From NCBI GenBank assembly GCA_009778115.1, contig WRKL01000006.1, positions 1 through 46,563 on the forward strand: a DNA stretch of 46,563 nt, given 5' to 3'. A program made the position numbers and the translations under genes. Positions 1-7,045 of this stretch are shown here, piece after piece. The DNA comes from Oscillospiraceae bacterium. GTDB lineage: Bacteria > Bacillota > Clostridia > Oscillospirales > Ruminococcaceae. The stretch's first letter is position 1; every line of letters begins with the position of its first letter. The notes below the pieces were generated by a model, which searched no databases, was not told the DNA's origin, and was given only the letters and a program-made list of their open reading frames with translations.

Positions 1-66
1 ATCGGCACTTTGCCCATTTCCGGTAAAATCACAGGCACTCAAAAAATATTGAAAATGTTCGGTTAA
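1..66 (+). CDS. 3' end of an unidentified gene (partial)
   Basis: Frame 1 is open from the window edge to a TAA at 64-66 and encodes 21 residues ending in KILKMFG. The fragment is too short to assign. In many Firmicutes the gene before rpe is rsgA, but the visible tail does not let me confirm that. It could also be chance reading through non-coding sequence. Confidence 0.35.
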   Translation: MGTLPISGKITGTQKILKMFG

Positions 67-144
67 CCCACTTTCCGGCTTCACAAATCTTTTACAATTA
101 AAAGTCCTACAATAACTTGACACGGACTTTTAAGAAAAAAAGGG

Positions 145-174
145 TTGACTAAACCGTATGCTTTGATGTAAAAT
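145..174 (+). promoter_or_regulatory. Sigma-A-like promoter of rpe
   Basis: A -35 TTGACT (145-150) and a -10 TAAAAT (169-174) are separated by 18 bp. Only six bases lie between the -10 box and the rpe ATG, so transcription should begin at or next to the start codon. See the leaderless finding. Confidence 0.55.
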
Positions 175-180
175 AAGGGT

Positions 181-819
181 ATGGATATTTTAATTTCACC
201 TTCATTACTTTCGGCGGATTTTGCGAATTTTGAACGAGAAGCGTGTAGAATGAAAAAAGCCGGCGCGGATATGCTGCATATTGATGTTATGGATGGGCAT
301 TTTGTTCCGAATTTAACGTTCGGTGCGCAGGTTGTAAGATCGATAAAAGAAAAATGCGATTTAAAGCTGGATGTGCATTTGATGATTCAGGACCCCACCC
401 GGTTTATCGACGATTTTATAGATGCGGGCTCGGACATAATCACTATTCACTTTGAAAGCAACGGTAATGCCGCACAAATTCTCAGGAAGATACGGAGCAA
501 GGGAATCAAAACAGGTTTTGCATTAAAACCTAATACTTCGGCGCATGAGCTTTTCATGTATCTGGATTTATTGGATGTTGCTTTGGTCATGTCGGTAGAG
601 CCGGGATTCGGTGCGCAGACGTTTATGTCGAGCGCGTTGGAAAAGATTTTGTTTATACGCACTATAAACGAAAATATAGATATTTCAGTGGACGGGGGAA
701 TAAATCCCATAACAGCCGATATGTGCAAAAAAGCGGGAGCCAACATTTTGGTGGCGGGTTCGTATGTGTTCGGGTCAAAGGATGCCACAACCGCCATCTC
801 CGAACTACGCGGTCAATAA
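181..819 (+). CDS. rpe: Ribulose-phosphate 3-epimerase
   Basis: Interconverts ribulose 5-phosphate and xylulose 5-phosphate in the pentose phosphate pathway; cytosolic TIM barrel. The 212-residue product has the family hallmarks: ISPSLLSADFANF at the N-terminus, HIDVMDGHFVPNLTFG (metal-binding His and Asp), DVHLMI, the MSVEPGFGAQ loop and the ISVDGGI phosphate-binding segment with the catalytic Asp, followed by NILVAGSYVF. Length is normal. The start is fixed by the N-terminal homology. AAGGG lies too close to the ATG (one base away) to be a good ribosome binding site, and the -10 box is six bases upstream, which suggests a leaderless message. The next gene starts 186 bp later on the same strand. 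Confidence 0.95.
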   Translation: MDILISPSLLSADFANFEREACRMKKAGADMLHIDVMDGHFVPNLTFGAQVVRSIKEKCDLKLDVHLMIQDPTRFIDDFIDAGSDIITIHFESNGNAAQILRKIRSKGIKTGFALKPNTSAHELFMYLDLLDVALVMSVEPGFGAQTFMSSALEKILFIRTINENIDISVDGGINPITADMCKKAGANILVAGSYVFGSKDATTAISELRGQ

Positions 820-922
820 AAAATCAATAATTCTTACAGCCTGTTCTTAATAAACCAATAAGATCAGGGATACTGAAAAACGACTGTCCGCGTAAATCTG
901 ACATTTTCACTTCGGAGGAGAA

Positions 923-945
923 AGTCAGGTTTTTGGCTCCTGACT
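923..945 (+). other. Small hairpin upstream of the rnfD-like gene
   Basis: AGTCAGG (923-929) and CCTGACT (939-945) form a 7-bp stem with a 9-base T-rich loop, just after a GGAGGAG sequence at 914-920 that has no start codon in useful range. It may be a leader structure or a weak terminator of rpe. No T-run follows, so terminator function is doubtful. Confidence 0.3.
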
Positions 946-1005
946 CCTAAAAGTTTAAGGCAGGGGATAATAATTAAAAAGAAAACCGCTCACCAAAAAG
1001 GAAGG

Positions 1006-2019
1006 ATGTCGGATGTCGTAATAACATTGCTGGCAGTACTTGCGGTTGCGGTTTTTTATTATGGACCGCGTGTTTTGATCACATTGGCGGTGAGTTTGGC
1101 GACGGCATTTATCACAGAATTTATCTGCTTGCGGCTGATAGGTCAAAAAAAGCATGAGAAGTATGATTTTTCCCATATTATTACTGCATTGATCATAACG
1201 CTGCTGCTGCCGCCTGCGGTAGAATTTTGGATGCCCGCCGTGAGTGTGATCGTAGCTTTGTGTGTGGCAAAATTCCCATTTGGCGGGCTCGGCAACAACA
1301 TTTTCAACCCTGCGGCGGCAGGGTTAGCGTTTGTAGGGCTGTGCTGGCCTGAATTGATTTTTAAATACTGTGCTCCGGGTACAACGCTGAGTTTGTTCAG
1401 CACGCAAATAGTCGAAAAAGCATCACCGCTGGACACCCTTGCAAAGGAGGGGACTCCGCGCATAGATTATATGGATGCGCTGCTGGGTAATTTCCCCGGA
1501 GCCGCGGGTGCGACGGCGGTTATGGTGCTGGCGGCGTGCGGAATATATTTGATTTTAAGACGGACTATTTCGATAGAAATACCGCTGACAATTTTTGCGG
1601 CATCCTCATTTTTTGCGGTTGTGCATCAACGTGTAAATACCGGTTATGCAGATTCATTAATGTATGAAACTATCGCCGGAACTTTGATATTCGGTGCGGT
1701 ATTTATGGCGAATGATCCTTCCACAATACCGCACACCTCCAAAGGACGCTTGATATTCGGTGCTTTGCTGGGTGTGTTTGCTATGCTTTTCAGGTACTTC
1801 GGAGTTAACGACTTCGGTTTCCTCTATGCTCTTTTAATCGTTAACGCGCTTTCGGATTTTTGTGACAGAGCGGGTGAAAAACTCGCAAAATACATAAAAC
1901 GTTATGCAGAACGGCTTTGGGGGTTTATACGCAGAAATATAAAGACGTTATTGCTGAAACTAAAAAAAGTAGTAGGAAGCTATATCGCAAACATAGTCAG
2001 AAAAGGCGGTGAACGGTAA
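1006..2019 (+). CDS. RnfD/NqrB-family membrane protein with a degenerate FMN site
   Basis: Polytopic membrane protein of 337 residues homologous to RnfD/NqrB, the ion-pumping core subunit of Rnf and Na+-NQR. It keeps the family segment FGGLGNNIFNPA (residues 92-103) and the late motif GAVFMANDPSTIPHT. Compared with the RnfD encoded at 35210-36220 it lacks about 30 N-terminal residues, including the SHSPHIHS stretch, and gains a basic C-terminal tail of about 45 residues. At the covalent FMN position the canonical DxxSGAT-type motif reads VEKASPLD: the flavin-linked Thr is Ser140 and the upstream Asp is absent. It is followed after two bases by an rnfE-like gene and then an rnfA-like gene. The start follows AAAAAGGAAGG directly, so spacing is tight. 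Homology is clear; electron transfer by this copy is doubtful. Confidence 0.85.
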   Translation: MSDVVITLLAVLAVAVFYYGPRVLITLAVSLATAFITEFICLRLIGQKKHEKYDFSHIITALIITLLLPPAVEFWMPAVSVIVALCVAKFPFGGLGNNIFNPAAAGLAFVGLCWPELIFKYCAPGTTLSLFSTQIVEKASPLDTLAKEGTPRIDYMDALLGNFPGAAGATAVMVLAACGIYLILRRTISIEIPLTIFAASSFFAVVHQRVNTGYADSLMYETIAGTLIFGAVFMANDPSTIPHTSKGRLIFGALLGVFAMLFRYFGVNDFGFLYALLIVNALSDFCDRAGEKLAKYIKRYAERLWGFIRRNIKTLLLKLKKVVGSYIANIVRKGGER

Positions 2020-2021
2020 GC

Positions 2022-2738
2022 ATGAGCAGAAATAGACGGTCTCCGGATAAAAATAACAATAAAAAAAGAAAAAACCGCCGCAGTTTTTATCAACGGCACA
2101 AAAAGTTTCTTACACAAATTGAAGGATTGTTTTTATCGAATACCGTGTTAGAACGCGGCTTGGTTGTCGCCACCGTTATTATAAGGGGAAATTCTCTGAA
2201 AAACGCGGTGGGGTTAGGACTTGCTTTTGCGTTGCTTTCTTTCTTTACGGTATGCGTAACCTATGTAGTGCCGACGACGATTCCGAATAATTTCCGCGCC
2301 ATAATAAACACGCTGGTTTCCGCCGGACTGTTTATCCCGGTTGCGATGATTACCAATTTAATAATAACCGACATTTCCGTTTCCGCCGGAATATTTTTGC
2401 CTTTGCTGATAACTAATTCGTTGATTGTGGGTTTGAGCAGTTCACGGTTTCATAAAAAGCGTTTTGTACCCATGATGGTTGACCTGATAAATCATGTACT
2501 GGGTTTTGCTGTGGTTATTTGTTTTGTGGGATTTTTGCGTGAACTTGTAGGGCGCGGAAGTGTGTGGGGAGCCGTGATTCCGAATTTTCCGACGATTCCG
2601 GCGGTTTTGCTGCCGTTTTCGGGCTTTATCATAGTAGGATTATTCGCAGCGGTTTTAAAAAAGATAAGATTCAGACTTGCCGGAGAAGGAGAAGAGAATC
2701 CGGAAAACCCGGAAAACCTGAAAAACCCGGAAAATTAA
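2022..2738 (+). CDS. RnfE/NqrD-family membrane protein lacking both cluster cysteines
   Basis: Product of 238 residues with about six membrane segments, homologous to RnfE/NqrD. The N-terminus is extended by a very basic cytoplasmic stretch (residues 1-30, rich in K, R and N), and the C-terminus ends in NPEN-type repeats. In the Rnf/Nqr family RnfA and RnfE each give two Cys to an intramembrane iron-sulfur centre. Aligned with the RnfE at 34001-34654 (Cys25 in LLGMCPVLA, Cys108 in ITVNCIILG), this protein has Ala50 (LVVATVI) and Ser133 (ITNSLIV), so both ligands are lost. The fold markers SNTVLERG and LRELVGRGSVWG remain. Starts two bases after the rnfD-like stop, probably translationally coupled. 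Function unknown. Confidence 0.83.
   Translation: MSRNRRSPDKNNNKKRKNRRSFYQRHKKFLTQIEGLFLSNTVLERGLVVATVIIRGNSLKNAVGLGLAFALLSFFTVCVTYVVPTTIPNNFRAIINTLVSAGLFIPVAMITNLIITDISVSAGIFLPLLITNSLIVGLSSSRFHKKRFVPMMVDLINHVLGFAVVICFVGFLRELVGRGSVWGAVIPNFPTIPAVLLPFSGFIIVGLFAAVLKKIRFRLAGEGEENPENPENLKNPEN
2697..2732 (+). repeat. Four 9-bp tandem repeats in the rnfE-like 3' end
   Basis: Units of the form AAYCCGGAA repeat four times (2697-2705, 2706-2714, 2715-2723, 2724-2732; the third is AACCTGAAA). They encode the NPE-NPE-NLK-NPE tail. Copy-number change would only lengthen or shorten the tail in frame. Confidence 0.8.
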
Positions 2739-2765
2739 GATAATATAATAAAAAGGGTGTATACA

Positions 2766-3383
2766 ATGGCAGATTTTATGGATTTCTTAACGAAATATAT
2801 TTTTTTAGTGGCGGCGGTGGCTCTTCATGTTATAATCATTGAGAATACCATTTTCACCTGTGCACTGGGAACAAGTACCGCGCTTTTTATCATCCGTAAA
2901 AAACGCGGGGTTCTTGTCTTTGGCGCTATTCTGACGTTTATGACATTGTTTTCCTCTTTTATCGTAATAATTATAAACGCTTTATTCCCCTATTTATCCG
3001 ATTATAATATTTATAGCCCCTTTATTTTTGTTTTTATTATTTCCGTTGCATATCTTTTGGTTCTTTTAGGACTAAGGTTTGTTCCGCAAAAAATAAAAAG
3101 CCGGATTATACCAATGGTGCATATGAGCGCATTTAACTGCGCTGTGCTGGGTGCGCTGCTGATCGGCGCAACCAGAGATATGAACCCGGTTGAATTTATA
3201 GGTTTGGGACTGGGGATGGGAATAGGGTTTACGCTTGCAACATTTTTGATTTCGGTTTCACATGATTATTTGTACAGCGAAAATATACCTAAAGCTTTCC
3301 GGGGCTACCCAGTTACTTTGGTGTATATTGGTATTTTGTCGTTGGCGTTTTATGGGTTTATCGCAAGCGAATTGCAATTCTAG
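2766..3383 (+). CDS. RnfA/NqrE-family membrane protein with one of two cluster cysteines lost
   Basis: Product of 205 residues with six predicted membrane helices, homologous to RnfA/NqrE. The ATG at 2766 is preferred over the upstream GTG (2757) because AAAAGGG lies 8 bases before it. Against the canonical RnfA at 33401-33997 (MENLVLKKFLGICPFLG and ITTNCAILG), the first ligand position is Ser37 (ENTIFTCALGTSTA), although a Cys lies five residues earlier, and the second is retained as Cys125 (AFNCAVLG). The C-terminal ENIPKAFRG(Y/I)P stretch is shared with canonical RnfA. Last of the three Rnf-like genes here; no rnfB, rnfC or rnfG homologue is adjacent. The reverse inverted topology typical of RnfA/RnfE pairs is expected to persist. 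Confidence 0.85.
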   Translation: MADFMDFLTKYIFLVAAVALHVIIIENTIFTCALGTSTALFIIRKKRGVLVFGAILTFMTLFSSFIVIIINALFPYLSDYNIYSPFIFVFIISVAYLLVLLGLRFVPQKIKSRIIPMVHMSAFNCAVLGALLIGATRDMNPVEFIGLGLGMGIGFTLATFLISVSHDYLYSENIPKAFRGYPVTLVYIGILSLAFYGFIASELQF

Positions 3384-3406
3384 CCCGGGAAAGGAAAAGA
3401 TTCAGC

Positions 3407-4513
3407 ATGAAAGTAAAGAAGTATCACAAAAAACTGAGTTTTAGAAAAAAAAGAGGCAGGAAAGTACTGAAAACCGTAATCTTTGCGTTAGTTGTCGGGG
3501 TATTGGTTTTTGTGGGGTATTCAGTGGGCGGTCCTCTTTTGGAATACCTGGCAGGCAACCATAAATCATCCTCTTCTTCTCATTCGAGCGCCGATACTTC
3601 GGGCGAAAACGACCGCGAAAAGGACGAAACGCCGTCAGATGACACATCATCGGATGATGGCAGAAATGATACCTTTGAAAATGCACATACCATACCCGCC
3701 GATGCGGTGTTAAGCGAACTTGCATTGAAAAATGCGTGCGAAAAAATAAAAACCGAAGGATACTCCGGCGCGGTGATTGAGCTCAAGGACGATACCGGCA
3801 TTATAAAATATCAATCCCAAAACGAATTCGCCGAAAGGATCGGAGCGGCGGAACCGGATGCGCTTAACCTTGACTTGATAGCGGAAATAATTAAGGAGCA
3901 GGGATTAAAACCCATTGCGAAAATATATACCCTCAAAGATAATACCGCTCCGTTGAACAACGGGGGAATACGCAACACTTATACTGTCGGCAGCGGCAGA
4001 TGGCATGATGCGGATCCCGGTACCGGGGGTAAAAAATGGCTCAATCCCTATACCGCCGATGCGCGGACATATATCGCGGATTTAACGAAAGAAATCGCCG
4101 ATGCGGGTTTTTCTGCAATAATATTTGACGGTTTGGAATTTCCAAGGCATTTAAATCAGGCACAATTACACAACGATCAAAGATTATCCGAAGCCGAGGC
4201 TTTATCGCTGGTTATAGTTCAAGCGCAACAGCTTTGCGAAATTCCGGTGTTCCGTTCTTTTGATGCAAGTGAGCTGTTGCCGGAAAATGCGACAAGCTCC
4301 CGTTACGGCGGTTCTCCTTTGGAGGTTGAAGCAGAAAACACGCTTTTAAAATTGGACGGAAAAGTATTGGAACTGGATGAAGATGCTATGCTGGAATTTT
4401 TATCGAACCCTGACTTTAACGGATTCTCGATAACAACGGTGGACAATGAAGCAGGACAGCAAGCATCCGAAATTGCAAAGGGAATAGGATTTAATACTTT
4501 TATATATTATTGA
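3407..4513 (+). CDS. Membrane-anchored glycoside-hydrolase-like protein (DUF4015/GHL type)
   Basis: Product of 368 residues. A very basic N-terminus (1-24) precedes one membrane segment (about 25-50, VIFALVVGVLVFVGYSVGG), then a Ser/Asp/Glu-rich linker (about 55-95) and an extracytoplasmic TIM-barrel-like domain. The signature WLNPYTADARTYIADLTKEI followed by DAGFSAIIFDGLEFP matches the DUF4015 family of putative glycoside hydrolases, in which this strand ends in an Asp and FP. AAAGGA precedes the ATG; the gene starts 23 bp after the rnfA-like stop and ends 16 bp before the phosphohexomutase, so the five genes 1006-6284 look like one operon. Substrate is unknown. The link to the Rnf-like genes is positional only. 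Confidence 0.7.
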   Translation: MKVKKYHKKLSFRKKRGRKVLKTVIFALVVGVLVFVGYSVGGPLLEYLAGNHKSSSSSHSSADTSGENDREKDETPSDDTSSDDGRNDTFENAHTIPADAVLSELALKNACEKIKTEGYSGAVIELKDDTGIIKYQSQNEFAERIGAAEPDALNLDLIAEIIKEQGLKPIAKIYTLKDNTAPLNNGGIRNTYTVGSGRWHDADPGTGGKKWLNPYTADARTYIADLTKEIADAGFSAIIFDGLEFPRHLNQAQLHNDQRLSEAEALSLVIVQAQQLCEIPVFRSFDASELLPENATSSRYGGSPLEVEAENTLLKLDGKVLELDEDAMLEFLSNPDFNGFSITTVDNEAGQQASEIAKGIGFNTFIYY

Positions 4514-4529
4514 GAGGGCTTGATACCGA

Positions 4530-6284
4530 ATGAAGGAATTGAAGTTGTATGAAGAGTGGCTGGAGTATGCCGCTGAAGATGAGGACATTGTAAAGGAACT
4601 CGCGGAAATAAAAGGCAACAACGATGAAATCTATGAGCGGTTTTACCGTGAATTAGAATTCGGTACAGGCGGTATTCGCGGGATATTAGGAGCAGGACTC
4701 GCCCGTATGAATATTTATACGATCCGCAAAGCGGCGGCAGGACTTGCGGTAACCCTGAATCTGAACGATTCCGCAAGGAAAAACAAGGACGAAAATTGTG
4801 TCCGGTGCGAACGGAGTGTTGCGATAAGTTACGACAGCCGCAGGAAGTCTGAATTATTTGCGAAACAAGCTGCGATGGTTTTGGCCGCATATAACATTAA
4901 GAGCTATATTTTCCCTGAACTTATGCCCACCCCTGCGCTGTCTTTTGCCGTCCGCGCTTTGAATTGTGCGGCGGGAATAATGGTTACGGCAAGCCACAAC
5001 CCTGCGAAATACAACGGGTTTAAATGTTACGGAGCAGATGGCTGTCAAATGACGGACAGCAGTGCGAACGAAGTATTGGCGAATATCAACAAGCTGGATA
5101 TATTCAGGGATGTGAAAGTTTCAGGCTTGAACGATGCGCTGAACGCAGGTTGGATAGAATATATCGGAAATGATGTAATTAACGATTATTACACAAATGT
5201 AAAAGCTCAGTCCGTAAGCCCGGAAATCATAGCAAATACCGACTTGAAAGTGGTGTTTTCACCGTTAAACGGAGCGGGGAACAAGTCTGTGCGAAATGTA
5301 CTCGGGCAAATGGGGCTGAAAAATCTCAGCGTTGTTAAACAGCACGAAAACCCCGACCCGGATTTCACTACCTGTCCTTATCCAAACCCGGAGATAAAGG
5401 AAGCCCTGGCGATACCGTTAGCCGAATGCGAAACTGTCGCTGCTGATCTGCTTTTGGCGACCGATCCGGACTGTGACAGAGTGGGAACCGCGGTACGGCT
5501 TGACAGCGGAGAATACAAATTGCTGACGGGTAACGAAATCGGAGCGCTGCTGCTAAATTATATATGTGAGCGCAGAACCGAAAACGGTACGATGCCAAAG
5601 GATCCAATCGCAATTAAAACGATAGTGACTACTAACCTTATCAAGGACATCGCAAAAATTTATGGTGTTCAGGTTATTGACTTATTAACGGGGTTCAAGT
5701 ATATCGGAGAAATGATCGGAAAGCTGGAAGAGAAGAATGAAGAGGATCGCTATATCTTCGGAGTTGAGGAGAGTTACGGCTACTTAGTGGGAACTTATGC
5801 ACGCGACAAGGATGCGGTAGTAGCCTCGATGCTTATTGTAGAAATGGCGGCGTATTACCGGGAATCCGGTGTTTCCCTGCCGCAAAAGCTCGAGAGCTTA
5901 TATGCTCGGCATGGCCGTTATTTCCACACACAGAGCAATTTTATGTTTGAGGGCGCACGGGGAATGCAAAAAATGTCAGAAATTATGAATTCGCTGCGAG
6001 CTTCGCCGCCGGGTTCTATAGGCGGATTGAAAGTTTTGTCGCGTGAAGATTATTTGATTCAACGGCGGATAGGTATTGATAGCCCGAATGAGGAGAAATT
6101 AACCCTCCCGAAATCCGATGTGCTGGTTTATAAGCTGGAAAACAACTGTGAGGTCGCTGTCCGCCCGTCCGGAACCGAACCTAAAATAAAGGCGTATTAT
6201 ACTGCGATTGCCCCTAGCCTGAAAGAAGCGGAAAAGGTCGAGGGAAGAATGAAAGAAAGTTTCAGTAAAATCGTACTCGCTTAA
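4530..6284 (+). CDS. Phosphoglucomutase/phosphomannomutase family enzyme
   Basis: Alpha-D-phosphohexomutase of 584 residues, the long Firmicutes PgcA type, interconverting glucose 1-phosphate and glucose 6-phosphate (possibly mannose phosphates). Visible motifs: ELEFGTGGIRG near residue 42, the active-site phosphoserine loop TASHNP (Ser155), the metal-binding loop DPDCDRVG, the sugar-binding EESYGYL and the C-terminal phosphate-binding RPSGTEPKIKAYY. GAGAGGG precedes the start. It would connect glucose 6-phosphate to the glucose 1-phosphate used by GlgC/GlgD at 16616-19034 in this window. Exact sugar specificity cannot be read from the sequence. Confidence 0.93.
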   Translation: MKELKLYEEWLEYAAEDEDIVKELAEIKGNNDEIYERFYRELEFGTGGIRGILGAGLARMNIYTIRKAAAGLAVTLNLNDSARKNKDENCVRCERSVAISYDSRRKSELFAKQAAMVLAAYNIKSYIFPELMPTPALSFAVRALNCAAGIMVTASHNPAKYNGFKCYGADGCQMTDSSANEVLANINKLDIFRDVKVSGLNDALNAGWIEYIGNDVINDYYTNVKAQSVSPEIIANTDLKVVFSPLNGAGNKSVRNVLGQMGLKNLSVVKQHENPDPDFTTCPYPNPEIKEALAIPLAECETVAADLLLATDPDCDRVGTAVRLDSGEYKLLTGNEIGALLLNYICERRTENGTMPKDPIAIKTIVTTNLIKDIAKIYGVQVIDLLTGFKYIGEMIGKLEEKNEEDRYIFGVEESYGYLVGTYARDKDAVVASMLIVEMAAYYRESGVSLPQKLESLYARHGRYFHTQSNFMFEGARGMQKMSEIMNSLRASPPGSIGGLKVLSREDYLIQRRIGIDSPNEEKLTLPKSDVLVYKLENNCEVAVRPSGTEPKIKAYYTAIAPSLKEAEKVEGRMKESFSKIVLA

Positions 6285-6293
6285 AAACATATC

Positions 6294-6316
6294 CGGGAAT
6301 TCGGGAATTCGGGCAA
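6294..6316 (+). repeat. 8-bp tandem repeat after the phosphohexomutase
   Basis: CGGGAATT occurs twice in a row (6294-6301, 6302-6309) and a third partial CGGGCAA follows; then TAAGGTAAT/TAAGGTAG echoes occur at 6319-6335. Intergenic short-tandem sequence with no evident coding role. Confidence 0.6.
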
Positions 6317-6370
6317 CTAAGGTAATTAAGGTAGAAATCTTCAAATTATGCGGATATTTTTAAAAAGATA

Positions 6371-6399
6371 TTGCTTTTTCTATTATGAAGTGTTATCAT
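6371..6399 (+). promoter_or_regulatory. Probable efp promoter
   Basis: TTGCTT (6371-6376) and TATCAT (6394-6399) with a 17-bp spacer, about 70 bases before the efp start, in an AT-rich stretch. Confidence 0.5.
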
Positions 6400-6469
6400 T
6401 AGTGGGACATTGTAATTAAATTAACTCAGAGTATTATTTTACCTAAAAATCAGGGGGATATAACAACAT

Positions 6470-7030
6470 ATGGTTACAGCAGGCGATTTCAGAAACGGAA
6501 TGACCTTTGAAATGGACGGAAACGTTTTGCAGGTTGTGGAATTCCAACACGTTAAACCGGGCAAAGGAGCGGCGTTTGTCCGTGCTAAAGTAAAAAATGT
6601 GATTAACGGCACGGTGGTTGAACGCACTTTCAATCCCAGTGAAAAATTTGAGAGCGCTTTTGTGGAGCGCCGTGAAATGCAGTATAGCTATCAGGACGGG
6701 GATTTATACTACTTTATGGATGCTGAAACCTACGAGCAGATTCCGATAGATAAAAGCATACTGACAGACGGATTCCGGTTTGTAAAAGAAAACACCGAAG
6801 TCAAGGTGCTGTCCTATAAAGGGAATGTATTCGGAGTGGAGGCACCTAACTTTGCTGAATTGACCGTTACCGAAACTGCGCCCGGATTCAAAGGCGACAC
6901 CGCTACCAACACTACAAAACCTGCTTTGCTCGAAACTAACACCGAAATAAAAGTGCCGTTGTTTATCGAAACCGGCGACAGGATACGGGTGGATACCCGA
7001 ACCGGCGAATACATGGAGAGAGCAAAATAA
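6470..7030 (+). CDS. efp: Elongation factor P
   Basis: Translation factor that enters the ribosomal E site and relieves stalling at proline-rich sequences. The 186-residue product has the three-domain EF-P layout: KOW-like N-terminal domain with the modifiable-lysine loop [14 protein letters not shown] (about residues 28-41), an OB domain and a C-terminal OB domain ending in the family signature [20 protein letters not shown] strong AGGGGGA ribosome binding site lies nine bases before the ATG. The Lys in PGKGA is the usual site of modification; which modification is used cannot be told. The chemoreceptor gene starts 15 bp after the stop. Confidence 0.97.
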   Translation: MVTAGDFRNGMTFEMDGNVLQVVEFQHVKPGKGAAFVRAKVKNVINGTVVERTFNPSEKFESAFVERREMQYSYQDGDLYYFMDAETYEQIPIDKSILTDGFRFVKENTEVKVLSYKGNVFGVEAPNFAELTVTETAPGFKGDTATNTTKPALLETNTEIKVPLFIETGDRIRVDTRTGEYMERAK

Positions 7031-7045
7031 CGAAAGGGATTCGAC

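Noticed and set aside
877-1005. Extending the rnfD-like gene upstream through the open frame to recover the missing N-terminus
   Set aside because: The translated extension shows no similarity to the SHSPHIHS region of RnfD and has no ATG, GTG or TTG in frame.
1006-3383. Treating the Rnf-like triplet as decaying pseudogenes
   Set aside because: All three frames are full length with ordered spacing, ribosome binding sites and intact structural motifs; only cofactor positions are changed.
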